A stretch of 64,000 nt of DNA, taken from contig NZ_CP159483.1 in NCBI RefSeq assembly GCF_042140245.1, forward strand, positions 2,914,001 to 2,978,000, read 5' to 3'. The notes beneath the pieces are model-generated. The model saw only the letters and a list, made by a program, of their open reading frames with translations. It was not told the origin of the DNA and searched no databases. Below, in pieces: positions 26,285 through 34,418 of the stretch. Position 1 is the first letter of the stretch, and each line of letters opens with the position of its first letter. A program made the translations under genes and the position numbers. Source of the stretch: MH13 sp042140245 (GTDB lineage Bacteria; Pseudomonadota; Alphaproteobacteria; Rhizobiales; MH13).

Positions 26285-27595
26285 CTACTCAGCAGCAATG
26301 AGCGTTTCCCCTGGTTTTGCGTTGTAAGAATAGCTGTCGATCCGTTCTTCGATCTCCTGTCGGAAGTGACGGATCAGCCCTTGCACCGGCCATGCGGCAG
26401 CATCGCCCAAGGCGCAAATGGTGTGGCCTTCGACCTGATAGGTCACGTCGAGCAGCATATCGATTTCTCGCTTATGCGCTTCGCCTTTGGCCATGCGTTC
26501 CAGCACGCGCCACATCCAACCCGTGCCTTCGCGACACGGCGTGCACTGGCCGCAGCTTTCGTGCTTGTAGAAGTAAGAAATACGGGCAATGGCGCGGATG
26601 ATGTCGGTGGACTTGTCCATGACGATCACAGCCGCTGTTCCGAGGCCAGATTTCAGCTCGCGTAGCGCGTCAAAGTCCATCGGCGTGTTGATGATCTCTT
26701 CGGCTGGCACGCAGGGCACCGAGGACCCACCAGGGATCACGGCCAATAGATTGTCCCAGCCACCGCGAATGCCACCGCAATGCTTATCGATCAGTTCCTT
26801 GAACGGGATCGACATCGCTTCTTCAAACGTCGCCGGTTGGTTCACATGGCCGGACACGCAGAACAGCTTGGTGCCTGTGTTGTTGGGACGCCCGAAGCCT
26901 GCGAACCAAGCGCCACCGCGACGCAGAATAGTTGGCGCAACGGCGATCGATTCCACATTGTTCACAGTGGTCGGGCAACCATAAAGGCCGACATTGGCCG
27001 GGAATGGCGGCTTCAAGCGTGGCTGGCCCTTCTTGCCTTCCAGTGACTCCAGAAGCGCTGTCTCTTCACCACAAATATAGGCGCCTGCCCCATGGTGGAC
27101 GTAGATGTCGTAGTCCCAGCCGTTCTTGTTGTTCTTGCCAATCAGCTTAGCTTCATACGCTTGGTCGATAGCTGCCTGTAGGCGCTCACGCTCGCGAATG
27201 TATTCGCCGCGAATATAGATGTAGCAGGTGTGCGCATTCATGGCGAAACCTGCAATCAAGCACCCTTCGATCAGCGTATGCGGATCGTGGCGCATAATCT
27301 CGCGGTCTTTGCAGGTACCAGGCTCAGACTCATCGGCATTGATGACGAGATAGGATGGGCGGCCATCGCTCTCTTTGGGCATGAACGACCATTTAAGGCC
27401 GGTCGGAAAACCCGCACCACCGCGACCACGCAGGCCGGAGGCTTTCATCTCATCGATGATCCAGTCACGGCCTTTTTCGATGATGCCCTTGGTGCCATCC
27501 CAGTGGCCGCGCTTCATCGCACCTTCTAGACCCCAATCGTGGAGACCATAAATGTTGGTGAAGATGCGATCCTTGTCGTCGAGAAAAGCCGTCAT
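26285..27595 (-). CDS. nuoF: NADH-quinone oxidoreductase subunit F
   Basis: NuoF binds NADH, FMN and the [4Fe-4S] cluster N3, and is the entry point for electrons. The 436-residue protein has the glycine-rich GLRGRGGAGFPTGLKW, the nucleotide-binding stretch YICGEETALLESLEGKKG, and the cluster motif ESCGQCTPCREG near residue 350, with a later Cys in HTICALGD. Its first codons overlap the end of nuoE by four bases. Confidence 0.97.
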   Translation of the reverse strand: MTAFLDDKDRIFTNIYGLHDWGLEGAMKRGHWDGTKGIIEKGRDWIIDEMKASGLRGRGGAGFPTGLKWSFMPKESDGRPSYLVINADESEPGTCKDREIMRHDPHTLIEGCLIAGFAMNAHTCYIYIRGEYIRERERLQAAIDQAYEAKLIGKNNKNGWDYDIYVHHGAGAYICGEETALLESLEGKKGQPRLKPPFPANVGLYGCPTTVNNVESIAVAPTILRRGGAWFAGFGRPNNTGTKLFCVSGHVNQPATFEEAMSIPFKELIDKHCGGIRGGWDNLLAVIPGGSSVPCVPAEEIINTPMDFDALRELKSGLGTAAVIVMDKSTDIIRAIARISYFYKHESCGQCTPCREGTGWMWRVLERMAKGEAHKREIDMLLDVTYQVEGHTICALGDAAAWPVQGLIRHFRQEIEERIDSYSYNAKPGETLIAAE

Positions 27596-28677
27596 GCTTT
27601 GGTCTCCTCAGCAAGCGCCTTGGCTTGCGGAATCCATTCCTCGCGCTGGATACGACCCTTGAAGGACAGGTGATCGTTCACCCAGTTCACTTCCTCGTCT
27701 GTCCAAGCGGCAATCTGATCAAAGTGGAAGACGCCGAGCCCGTGGAGCTTGTCTTCCAACACCTTGCCAATGCCTTTGATAAGCTTGAGATCATCCGCAC
27801 CGGAAGCTCGCGCCTTTTTCAGCATTTTTGGCTTTTTGGCTGGGCCATCATCTGTGGCTTGCGGTGCAGCCGCTGACTTCGGAGCCGCTAAAGAGTCCGC
27901 TTTCTTGGCGGGCGTTTTTGCTGGGGCCTTTTTGGCAGCAGGTTTTTTAGAAGAAGTCTTGGTTTTCGCCGCAGTGCCTTCGCCACCGTTCAGCGCAAAA
28001 CCTGCCACCGAATTGATGGTTTGGGTCGCGCCGTTGATGACCTGTGGCTGAGGCACACCGCCTTCAGGTCCACCGTCAAAATCCACCAGCGATGTCAGGC
28101 CACCTTCAGCAACCGAGAAATGACGACCGTTCTGTGGGCCGGGTGTCACTGCTTTGCCAGCAGCAATATCGTCAATCAACTGCTCAAGCTTTTCCGGTGT
28201 CAGATCTTCGTAGGTATCTTTGAAGATTTGCAGCATCGGAGCATTCACACAGGCGCCCAAGCACTCCATCTCTTCCCAAGAGAAGTTGCCGTCCTCGGAC
28301 AGCTCAAATTGGTTCTCAGCAATCTTGCGGCGGCAGACGTCTTTCAGGTCATTGGCGCCGCGAAGCATGCAAGGCGTTGTGCCGCAAACCTGGATGTGAG
28401 CTTTTTTGCCCACCGGTTGCAGCTGAAACATCGTATAGAAAGTCGCGACTTCGAGCACACGGATGTATGGCATATCCAGCATCTCAGCGACCGCGCGGAT
28501 GGCAGGCTCTGGCAGCCAGCCTTCGTGCTGCTCTTGGGCGCGCCACAGCAGCGGGATCACCGCCGAGGCCTGGCGTCCTTCAGGATACTTTCCGATTTGC
28601 TCTTTGGCCCAATTCTCATTGTCGGGCGTGAAAGCAAAGCTTTCGGGTTGTTCTTCGTGTAGGCGGCGAACAGCCAT
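27592..28677 (-). CDS. nuoE: NADH-quinone oxidoreductase subunit E with C-terminal helix-hairpin-helix extension
   Basis: The first 170 residues are a standard NuoE, holding the [2Fe-2S] cluster N1a with Cys pairs in VCGTTPC and CLGAC. The protein has 361 residues, roughly twice the E. coli length. The extension consists of a spacer, an Ala/Lys/Pro-rich linker (about residues 235-290) and a final domain with DDLKLIKGIGKVLEDKL that forms a helix-hairpin-helix pattern. Long NuoE tails of this sort occur in rhizobia. The same domain is repeated in the separate gene between nuoF and DUF3291. It overlaps nuoF by four bases. Confidence 0.95.
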   Translation of the reverse strand: MAVRRLHEEQPESFAFTPDNENWAKEQIGKYPEGRQASAVIPLLWRAQEQHEGWLPEPAIRAVAEMLDMPYIRVLEVATFYTMFQLQPVGKKAHIQVCGTTPCMLRGANDLKDVCRRKIAENQFELSEDGNFSWEEMECLGACVNAPMLQIFKDTYEDLTPEKLEQLIDDIAAGKAVTPGPQNGRHFSVAEGGLTSLVDFDGGPEGGVPQPQVINGATQTINSVAGFALNGGEGTAAKTKTSSKKPAAKKAPAKTPAKKADSLAAPKSAAAPQATDDGPAKKPKMLKKARASGADDLKLIKGIGKVLEDKLHGLGVFHFDQIAAWTDEEVNWVNDHLSFKGRIQREEWIPQAKALAEETKA

Positions 28678-28740
28678 GAAGTCAGTCTTTCCTTCAAAGG
28701 TCGCCGTAACCCAGCAACCCCATATGCGATGCGAAGTGGC

Positions 28741-29955
28741 TTAGCGGTCCACTTCCCCAAAAACGATGTCGAGCGAACCGAGGATGGCCGAAACGTCAGC
28801 CAGTTGGTGCCCGCGGCAGATGAAGTCCATCGCCTGCAGATGCGCAAAGCCGGGCGCGCGGATCTTACAGCGATAAGGTTTGTTGGAGCCATCCGAAACC
28901 AGATAGACGCCGAACTCGCCTTTTGGCGCTTCGACGGCGGCGTAAATCTCGCCCTCTGGCACGTGATAGCCCTCAGTGTAGAGCTTGAAGTGGTGGATCA
29001 GCGCTTCCATTGAACGCTTCATCTCACCGCGTTTGGGCGGCACCACTTTGTTGTCGGTGTTAGCGACTGGGCCTTTGCCCTCGGGCGCATTCAGCTTGGC
29101 GATCGCCTGCTTCATGATCGAGGTTGATTGGCGCATCTCTTCCATGCGGATCAGATAACGATCATAGCAATCGCCGTTCTTGCCGACGGGAATATCGAAA
29201 TCGAACTCCTCGTAGCACTCATAAGGCTGGCTTTTGCGCAAATCCCAGGCAGCGCCCGAACCGCGCACCATCACGCCCGAGAAACCCCAAGCCCAGCACT
29301 CATCCAACGTCACGACACCGATATCGACGTTACGTTGTTTGAAAATGCGGTTGTCAGTCAGAAGCTCGCTGATGTCTTCCACAGTCTGCAGAAACGGGTC
29401 GCACCAGGCTTCGATATCGTCAATCAGCTCTTGCGGCAGGTCCTGGTGGACACCACCAGGGCGAAAATAGGCTGCGTGCAACCGCGCGCCACACGCGCGC
29501 TCGTAAAACACCATCAGTTTTTCGCGCTCTTCAAAACCCCAAACAGGCGGGGTGAGCGCGCCGACATCCAGAGCCTGCGTGGTGATGTTCAAGATGTGCG
29601 AGAGAATACGACCAATCTCGCAGAACAAGACACGGATCAGCTGGCCGCGACGCGGCACCTCTATCCCCATCAGGCGCTCAACAGCCAGAGCAAACGCGTG
29701 CTCTTGGTTCATCGGAGCAACATAATCGAGGCGATCAAAATAAGGGACCGCTTGGAGATAGGTCTTGTGCTCGATCAGTTTCTCGGTGCCGCGATGAAGC
29801 AGGCCGATATGCGGATCGACACGATCAACGATCTCCCCATCCAACTCCAGCACAAGGCGCAACACGCCGTGCGCAGCTGGATGCTGCGGGCCGAAATTGA
29901 TATTGAACTGACGAACCTGGGTTTCGCCGGTCGTGTTGGTTGGCATAACGTTCAT
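28741..29955 (-). CDS. nuoD: NADH-quinone oxidoreductase subunit D
   Basis: NuoD, the 49-kDa subunit homologue, forms the quinone-binding pocket beside NuoB. The 404-residue protein opens with FNINFGPQHPAAHGVLRL, whose His contacts quinone, followed by HIGLLHRGTEKL, YVAPMNQEHAF and PGGVHQDLP. An ATG three codons downstream (29946) is an equal start candidate. It lies 17 bases after nuoC; nuoC and nuoD are separate genes here, not fused as in E. coli. Confidence 0.97.
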   Translation of the reverse strand: MNVMPTNTTGETQVRQFNINFGPQHPAAHGVLRLVLELDGEIVDRVDPHIGLLHRGTEKLIEHKTYLQAVPYFDRLDYVAPMNQEHAFALAVERLMGIEVPRRGQLIRVLFCEIGRILSHILNITTQALDVGALTPPVWGFEEREKLMVFYERACGARLHAAYFRPGGVHQDLPQELIDDIEAWCDPFLQTVEDISELLTDNRIFKQRNVDIGVVTLDECWAWGFSGVMVRGSGAAWDLRKSQPYECYEEFDFDIPVGKNGDCYDRYLIRMEEMRQSTSIMKQAIAKLNAPEGKGPVANTDNKVVPPKRGEMKRSMEALIHHFKLYTEGYHVPEGEIYAAVEAPKGEFGVYLVSDGSNKPYRCKIRAPGFAHLQAMDFICRGHQLADVSAILGSLDIVFGEVDR

Positions 29956-29972
29956 GAAATCGCCATTCTGGT

Positions 29973-30608
29973 TTAGCCAGCCTTCTCGTCTGAGGCTTTC
30001 TCATCGCCTGGAATCACGTAATCAGTGCCTTCCCACGGAGAGAGGAAGTCAAAATCGCGGAATTCCTGGTTGAGCCGCACCGGCTCATAAAGGACGCGTT
30101 TCTGCTCATCATCATAGCGCACTTCGACAAACCCAGTCAGCGGGAAATCCTTGCGCAGCGGGTGGCCATCGAAGCCATAATCGGTCAGCAGACGGCGCAG
30201 GTCCGGATGGCCTGAAAACAGAATACCGTAGAGGTCGTAGGCCTCGCGCTCGAACCATTCAGCACCGGGAAAAAGCTCGGTGATGGACGGCACAGGCGTG
30301 CGATCATCTGTTTCAACGATCACACGAGCGCGCGCGTTCTGAGTTGGCGACAAGAAGTGGTACACCACATCAAATCGACGCTCACGCGAGGGGTAATCCA
30401 CACCGCACACATCAATGATGTTGACGAAAGCAAGCTTGGGATCATCGCGCAGTGTGCGAACGGTCGAAAGCACATCATTGATCCCAACACGAACGGTCAC
30501 GTGGCCGTGGGCGATCTCCACGTCACCAGAGTCCATTTCCAGGCTCGCAGCCAAAGTCTCAGCCAGCTCGCCGAGCGCTTCGTCCTGTGGATTTGTCACG
30601 TCTGCCAT
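29973..30608 (-). CDS. nuoC: NADH-quinone oxidoreductase subunit C
   Basis: NuoC is the 30-kDa peripheral subunit without cofactor. The 211-residue protein carries the family signature ERRFDVVYHFLS and the stretch EREAYDLYGILFSGHPDLRRLLTDYGFDGHPLRKDFPL. It starts 12 bases after nuoB ends. Confidence 0.97.
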   Translation of the reverse strand: MADVTNPQDEALGELAETLAASLEMDSGDVEIAHGHVTVRVGINDVLSTVRTLRDDPKLAFVNIIDVCGVDYPSRERRFDVVYHFLSPTQNARARVIVETDDRTPVPSITELFPGAEWFEREAYDLYGILFSGHPDLRRLLTDYGFDGHPLRKDFPLTGFVEVRYDDEQKRVLYEPVRLNQEFRDFDFLSPWEGTDYVIPGDEKASDEKAG

Positions 30609-30620
30609 AAGGGTCTCGCG

Positions 30621-31232
30621 TTAACGCTCAATGGTACCGGTGCGGCGTAGTTTCTTCTGCAACAGCAAAACGCCGTAGAGCAGCGCTTCTGCCGTTGGCG
30701 GGCAGCCCGGTACATAGATATCAACCGGCACCACGCGATCACATCCGCGCACCACCGAATAGGAGTAGTGATAGTAGCCGCCGCCATTGGCACAGGATCC
30801 CATGGAGATCACGTAGCGAGGCTCAGGCATTTGGTCATAAACCTTACGCAGCGCCGGTGCCATTTTGTTGGTCAGTGTGCCGGCCACAATCATCACATCG
30901 GATTGGCGCGGGCTACCACGTGGCGCAAAGCCAAAGCGCTCAGCATCGTAGCGCGGCATGGCCATCTGCATCATTTCAACAGCGCAACATGCCAACCCAA
31001 ATGTCATCCACATGAGCGAGCCCTGGCGCGCCCACTGAATAAGGTTGTCTGTGGAGGTGACGAGGAAGCCTTTATCGGCAAGTTCGTCGTTCACACCGGT
31101 GTAAAAGGGATCATCCCAGCCGACCGGCTTACCGCTATCATCAGTAGCGCCAACAGGTTTGGGAGCAACAAGGGTACCGCCCCCTTCGGCAGCGGCACGC
31201 AGAGGCTGGCCTTTTTGGTCGATCAATCCCAT
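30621..31232 (-). CDS. nuoB: NADH-quinone oxidoreductase subunit B
   Basis: NuoB holds the terminal [4Fe-4S] cluster N2 that reduces quinone. The 203-residue protein has the tandem-Cys motif GLACCAVEM, then GSCANGGG and PGCPPT, giving all four ligands. The ATG at 31232 is preferred over one at 31253 because AAGGGG lies about seven bases upstream; it overlaps the end of nuoA by ten bases. Confidence 0.96.
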   Translation of the reverse strand: MGLIDQKGQPLRAAAEGGGTLVAPKPVGATDDSGKPVGWDDPFYTGVNDELADKGFLVTSTDNLIQWARQGSLMWMTFGLACCAVEMMQMAMPRYDAERFGFAPRGSPRQSDVMIVAGTLTNKMAPALRKVYDQMPEPRYVISMGSCANGGGYYHYSYSVVRGCDRVVPVDIYVPGCPPTAEALLYGVLLLQKKLRRTGTIER

Positions 31233-31588
31233 TCCAACGCCCCTTTCTTCCACTCATAAATGAAGCCGATTGTCAGAACGCCGAGAAACACCATCATCGA
31301 CCAGAAGCCGAACAGGCCAAGGTCGCCAAAGGTTGCTGCCCATGGGAAGAGAAACGCCACTTCCAAATCAAAGATGATGAAAAGGATGGCCACCAGATAG
31401 AAACGCACATCAAATTTCATGCGTGCGTCATCAAAAGCATTAAAGCCGCACTCATAAGCTGAGAGCTTTTCAGGGTCCGGGTTCTTATAGGCAACAACAA
31501 ACGGCGCCACCAAAAGCGCAAGCCCTATGACCAAGCATAGGCCAAAGAACACCAAAATGGGCAGATATTCCGCCAGCAACGCTTCCAC
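31223..31588 (-). CDS. nuoA: NADH-quinone oxidoreductase subunit A
   Basis: NuoA is a three-helix membrane subunit at the junction of the two arms. The 121-residue protein has the conserved loop KLSAYECGFNAFDDARMKFDVRFYL containing the Cys that reports active/deactive states in homologues, then FDLEVAFLFPWA. The start codon is GTG at 31588, with GGAGG six bases upstream. It is the first nuo gene. The 170 bases upstream to tRNA-Asp should hold the promoter, but I could not assign convincing hexamers. Confidence 0.95.
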   Translation of the reverse strand: MEALLAEYLPILVFFGLCLVIGLALLVAPFVVAYKNPDPEKLSAYECGFNAFDDARMKFDVRFYLVAILFIIFDLEVAFLFPWAATFGDLGLFGFWSMMVFLGVLTIGFIYEWKKGALEWD

Positions 31589-31761
31589 AGCGCGCCTCCA
31601 TTCTTGTCAGAGTCCCGATCTCAACCCTGTGCTTATCGAACTCCTGCGGGAGGTCAATCCCGCCTTTGGGAAAACACACGGCCTATTGACGCAGGTATGC
31701 AAACGCGTGACCGCTCGTCTATGAAACCGGTATCACCAAAACATGGAAAATCAATGGAAAG

Positions 31762-31838
31762 TGGCGCGGCTGACGGGGCTCGAACCCGCGACCTCCGGCG
31801 TGACAGGCCGGCACTCTAACCAACTGAGCTACAGCCGC
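31762..31838 (-). tRNA. tRNA-Asp (GTC)
   Basis: On the minus strand a 77-base cloverleaf can be folded: acceptor GCGGCTG pairs with CAGCCGC, discriminator G, encoded CCA at 31764-31762. The D arm has GCTC/GAGT, the anticodon stem is CCGGC/GCCGG with loop CTGTCAC (anticodon GTC), and the T loop is TTCGAGC. It lies just upstream of nuoA. Confidence 0.96.
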
Positions 31839-31953
31839 GCAAAACGCTGTAAATGCGTTAGAGATGCGCCGGGATAAGGCAGCACCTAGGGCAAGTCAAG
31901 CGCCTGATGCAGTGGATTTGAAGAAGCTTTGCATCTTGTGGATTGGCGCGGCC

Positions 31954-33297
31954 TCATTCCTTCTCTTCCACGTCTCCATCTGCGGCCTCATTGCGGGCGC
32001 GCACACGCCGTAATCCGTAGAAAACAAGCAGTGCCACGGGCACCACGAACAGCGCTTGCACCACATCTTTGGAGAGGCCCCACGCCTCTAGGGGTGCCCC
32101 CTTCACCAGATAGTAGATGATGCCGAGCGTGTAGTAGGTGATGGCAGCAACCGACAGACCTTCAACCGCCTGCTGCAAACGCAACTGCGCACGCGCGCGC
32201 TGATCAATGCTTTGCAGAACTGCGGCATTTTGATCCTGAAGGGCCAAATCAACCCGCGTACGCAACAGCTCGGTCACGTAGCCGATACGCTCGGCGATTT
32301 TCTGCTGGCGACGTAGCAGCGCGTTGCAGCTGCGCATGGCTGGATCAAGCCTGCGTTTGATTGCCGTTGAAATGCGCTGAGCGCCTTCGATCCTGTTTTC
32401 TCGCAACGACTCAAGGCGTTCATCAACAATAGCTGCGTACGCCAGCGAGGCTGCGAAACGAAATTCCGAAGCAGATCCAATGGATTGGAGTTCAGCCGAC
32501 AGGTTGGTCAGCTCGGTGAGAATCGCTGCTTCTTCGTGAGGCCTTGGATCGGCTGCTGCACGTTCAGCAATTTCATTCACCTTTGCTTCCAGTGCCGAAA
32601 CGCGTGGGCCAATGCTTTGCATCATCGGCACCGCAAGATAGGCAATCAGACGGTAGCTCTCGATTTCAATCAAACGTTGCACAAACCGGCCGACCCGGCG
32701 GGGGCTCATCGGGCTTGTGTCTTCATGGAGCAGTGTGGCGCGGTACTCCACCATATCAGTGCTATCATGCAGCAACGTCGTTTCCACTTGGATGTTGTCG
32801 CCAACCACCAAAACCCTTTGGACGGGCCTGTCACCGCGGTTGATCGTCAAACCATCGCTGGGCATGCCGACCAAAACGCGGGTGCGCGAGAGAACACCAA
32901 CATCCGTATCGCCGTCAGGTTGGTGATCTTGTGCTAGCTCGCGAAGTGTTGCCTCAAAGGCTTGCGACGTCTCGGTGTTGCCAAGTTTTTGACCGGCAAC
33001 AGCAGTGAGTGAGATAAACTCGGTGTGCCGCTCCCACTTCATGGTGCTGCGGTCTTTCACGGCCAGCACTTCGCCCGTACTCTCCTGAATGACGTCCCAG
33101 CCAATGCTCTCAACGGCATCGACAAACCGGCGTCGGTCAGCACCGTGATCGGTCTCACCGGCCAGAATAACAGAGTGGTTGATTTCCGCCGGTGCTTTGA
33201 CCGGTAACGCCGGACGCGAATGAGTCGCGCGGGCAGCTGCCTCAAACTGTGGATGTTTTCCGTAAGAAAGAGCCGAGTCAGCCATGGCATCCATCAT
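31954..33297 (-). CDS. DUF3422 family membrane protein
   Basis: This 447-residue protein matches the alphaproteobacterial DUF3422 family; its function is not known. The large N-terminal part is soluble. From about residue 220 there are heptad-like stretches suggesting coiled coil (VSALEAKVNEIAERA; LRRQQKIAERIGYVTELLRTR), and near the C terminus two membrane spans (AAITYYTLGIIYYLV; VVQALFVVPVALLVFYGL) before a charged tail. Layout is like a membrane protein with a large cytoplasmic sensor or scaffold. The start may be 33297, 33294 or 33285; none has a clear ribosome site. It lies between two tRNA genes and seems to be transcribed alone. Confidence 0.85.
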   Translation of the reverse strand: MMDAMADSALSYGKHPQFEAAARATHSRPALPVKAPAEINHSVILAGETDHGADRRRFVDAVESIGWDVIQESTGEVLAVKDRSTMKWERHTEFISLTAVAGQKLGNTETSQAFEATLRELAQDHQPDGDTDVGVLSRTRVLVGMPSDGLTINRGDRPVQRVLVVGDNIQVETTLLHDSTDMVEYRATLLHEDTSPMSPRRVGRFVQRLIEIESYRLIAYLAVPMMQSIGPRVSALEAKVNEIAERAAADPRPHEEAAILTELTNLSAELQSIGSASEFRFAASLAYAAIVDERLESLRENRIEGAQRISTAIKRRLDPAMRSCNALLRRQQKIAERIGYVTELLRTRVDLALQDQNAAVLQSIDQRARAQLRLQQAVEGLSVAAITYYTLGIIYYLVKGAPLEAWGLSKDVVQALFVVPVALLVFYGLRRVRARNEAADGDVEEKE

Positions 33298-33660
33298 TTT
33301 TAGCAGACAATTGGGCCTGACGATTGTCTGGGCAACGAGTTGCCATCATTGCAAGGAAATGCGAAGCGGGGAAGCGTCTGTTGCCTATGCGTCGCCGAAC
33401 TCACTCTACGCAAATGACTGGCAGCCGGTTCAGGAAAACGCGGTGCTGACGAAATGCATCTCGACGTGAGATCAAAAACTTCGACTTCTAGCAAACACGA
33501 TCAGTTGATCTAAGGAAAAAAGCGTCATGTCGTTCAGACTTGGCATTCTCGACATTTGCTCCGCAAACGCCTGCCATGCCGACAGTTTTGTAGAAGCTGG
33601 CGCTCTCGGCGATTGGAATAATCGCATGTCGCGCCGCTGTCGTTTCTTCAAGAAACAACA
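33298..33660. other. Intergenic region upstream of the DUF3422 gene
   Basis: About 360 bases without a credible gene. A plus-strand frame of 48 codons at 33527-33673 has a weak ribosome site but ends inside tRNA-Val and is not believed. Close to the DUF3422 start is an 8-base inverted repeat, CAGACAAT (33304-33311) and ATTGTCTG (33323-33330), which could be an operator or a leader hairpin. Confidence 0.4.
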
Positions 33661-33736
33661 TGGTGGGCGGTGAGGGGCTCGAACCCCCGACCCTCTCGGT
33701 GTAAACGAGATGCTCTCCCAGCTGAGCTAACCGCCC
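33661..33736 (-). tRNA. tRNA-Val (TAC)
   Basis: A 76-base cloverleaf on the minus strand: acceptor GGGCGGT with ACCGCCC, discriminator A and encoded CCA at 33663-33661. The anticodon stem TCTCG/CGAGA encloses TTTACAC, giving anticodon TAC. D arm GCTC/GAGC and T loop TTCGAGC are standard. Confidence 0.96.
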
Positions 33737-33858
33737 TGCCCGGCCCGACCACGCGTCAGACCAATGCGAGGCCGTTGAATAGGTTGCGTGCAGCGCAAAT
33801 GCAAGCGCTGTTGACCGCCAAGCTCACACTTTCGATCCTGTTTTTCAGCTTACAACGC

Positions 33859-33889
33859 AAAACGCCCGAGTCGATGATCGACCCGGGCG
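33859..33889 (-). terminator. Terminator of the HU gene
   Basis: In the minus-strand transcript, a 12-base stem with one G-U pair and a TCA loop is followed by four U. The arms are 33878-33889 and 33863-33874; it lies about 40 bases after the HU stop codon. Confidence 0.8.
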
Positions 33890-33929
33890 CCTGACCACGC
33901 ACGAAGCATGGCCAACAATGGAACAAGAC

Positions 33930-34205
33930 TTAGTTGTTCACGGCATCCTTCAGCGCCTTACCAGCGGTGAATTTTGGACGCTTGGCAGCTGGGATGGTGA
34001 TCTCAGCGCCTGTGGAAGGGTTACGACCCTTGCTTTCAGCGCGGTGCGTGATGCTGAAATTGCCGAAACCTGTCATGCGAACATCGCCACCTGAGGCAAG
34101 CTCAGACGTGATCGTTTCAAAAACAGCGTCAACCGCTTTGGCGGCATCGCCTTTGCCCAGGTCGGACTTTTCCGCAACTGCGGCAACGAATTCGCTCTTG
34201 TTCAT
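33930..34205 (-). CDS. hupB: DNA-binding protein HU
   Basis: HU is a small nucleoid protein that bends DNA as a dimer. The 91-residue protein begins MNKSEFVAAVAEKS and has the family core VRMTGFGNFSITHRAES and GRNPSTGAEITIPAAKRPKFTAGKALK, with the Pro of the DNA-intercalating arm. It lies downstream of lon, as in many alpha- and gammaproteobacteria, but has a terminator on each side and so is transcribed separately. Confidence 0.95.
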   Translation of the reverse strand: MNKSEFVAAVAEKSDLGKGDAAKAVDAVFETITSELASGGDVRMTGFGNFSITHRAESKGRNPSTGAEITIPAAKRPKFTAGKALKDAVNN

Positions 34206-34324
34206 TTCTTTGTCTCCAATAGGTTCGGCGCGCCGTTCAGCTTTTCCGCCAGGCTCTGCCGCTCACGCCGCGAATCTGCGGCTAATGCCAGAAAACACTG
34301 CCGATATTCGACCGTTCTGACAAC

Positions 34325-34351
34325 AAAAAACCCCGGAAAACCGGGGTTTTT
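34325..34351 (-). terminator. Terminator of lon, bidirectional in form
   Basis: CCCCGG (34331-34336) and CCGGGG (34341-34346) form a 6-base stem with a four-base loop, flanked by six A on the left and five T on the right. On the minus strand the stem is followed by six U. It lies about 70 bases after the lon stop. Confidence 0.8.
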
Positions 34352-34418
34352 CGCTCATTTGTGCACAAGGTGTCATCATCAGATGGGTTTCTCGACCCAT
34401 CAGCCGATGCTTATCCGG

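Noticed and set aside
33527..33673. Plus-strand ORF of 48 codons with an AAGGA-like site upstream
   Set aside because: It ends inside the tRNA-Val gene, has no recognisable features and lies antisense to the local transcription; chance frame is more likely.
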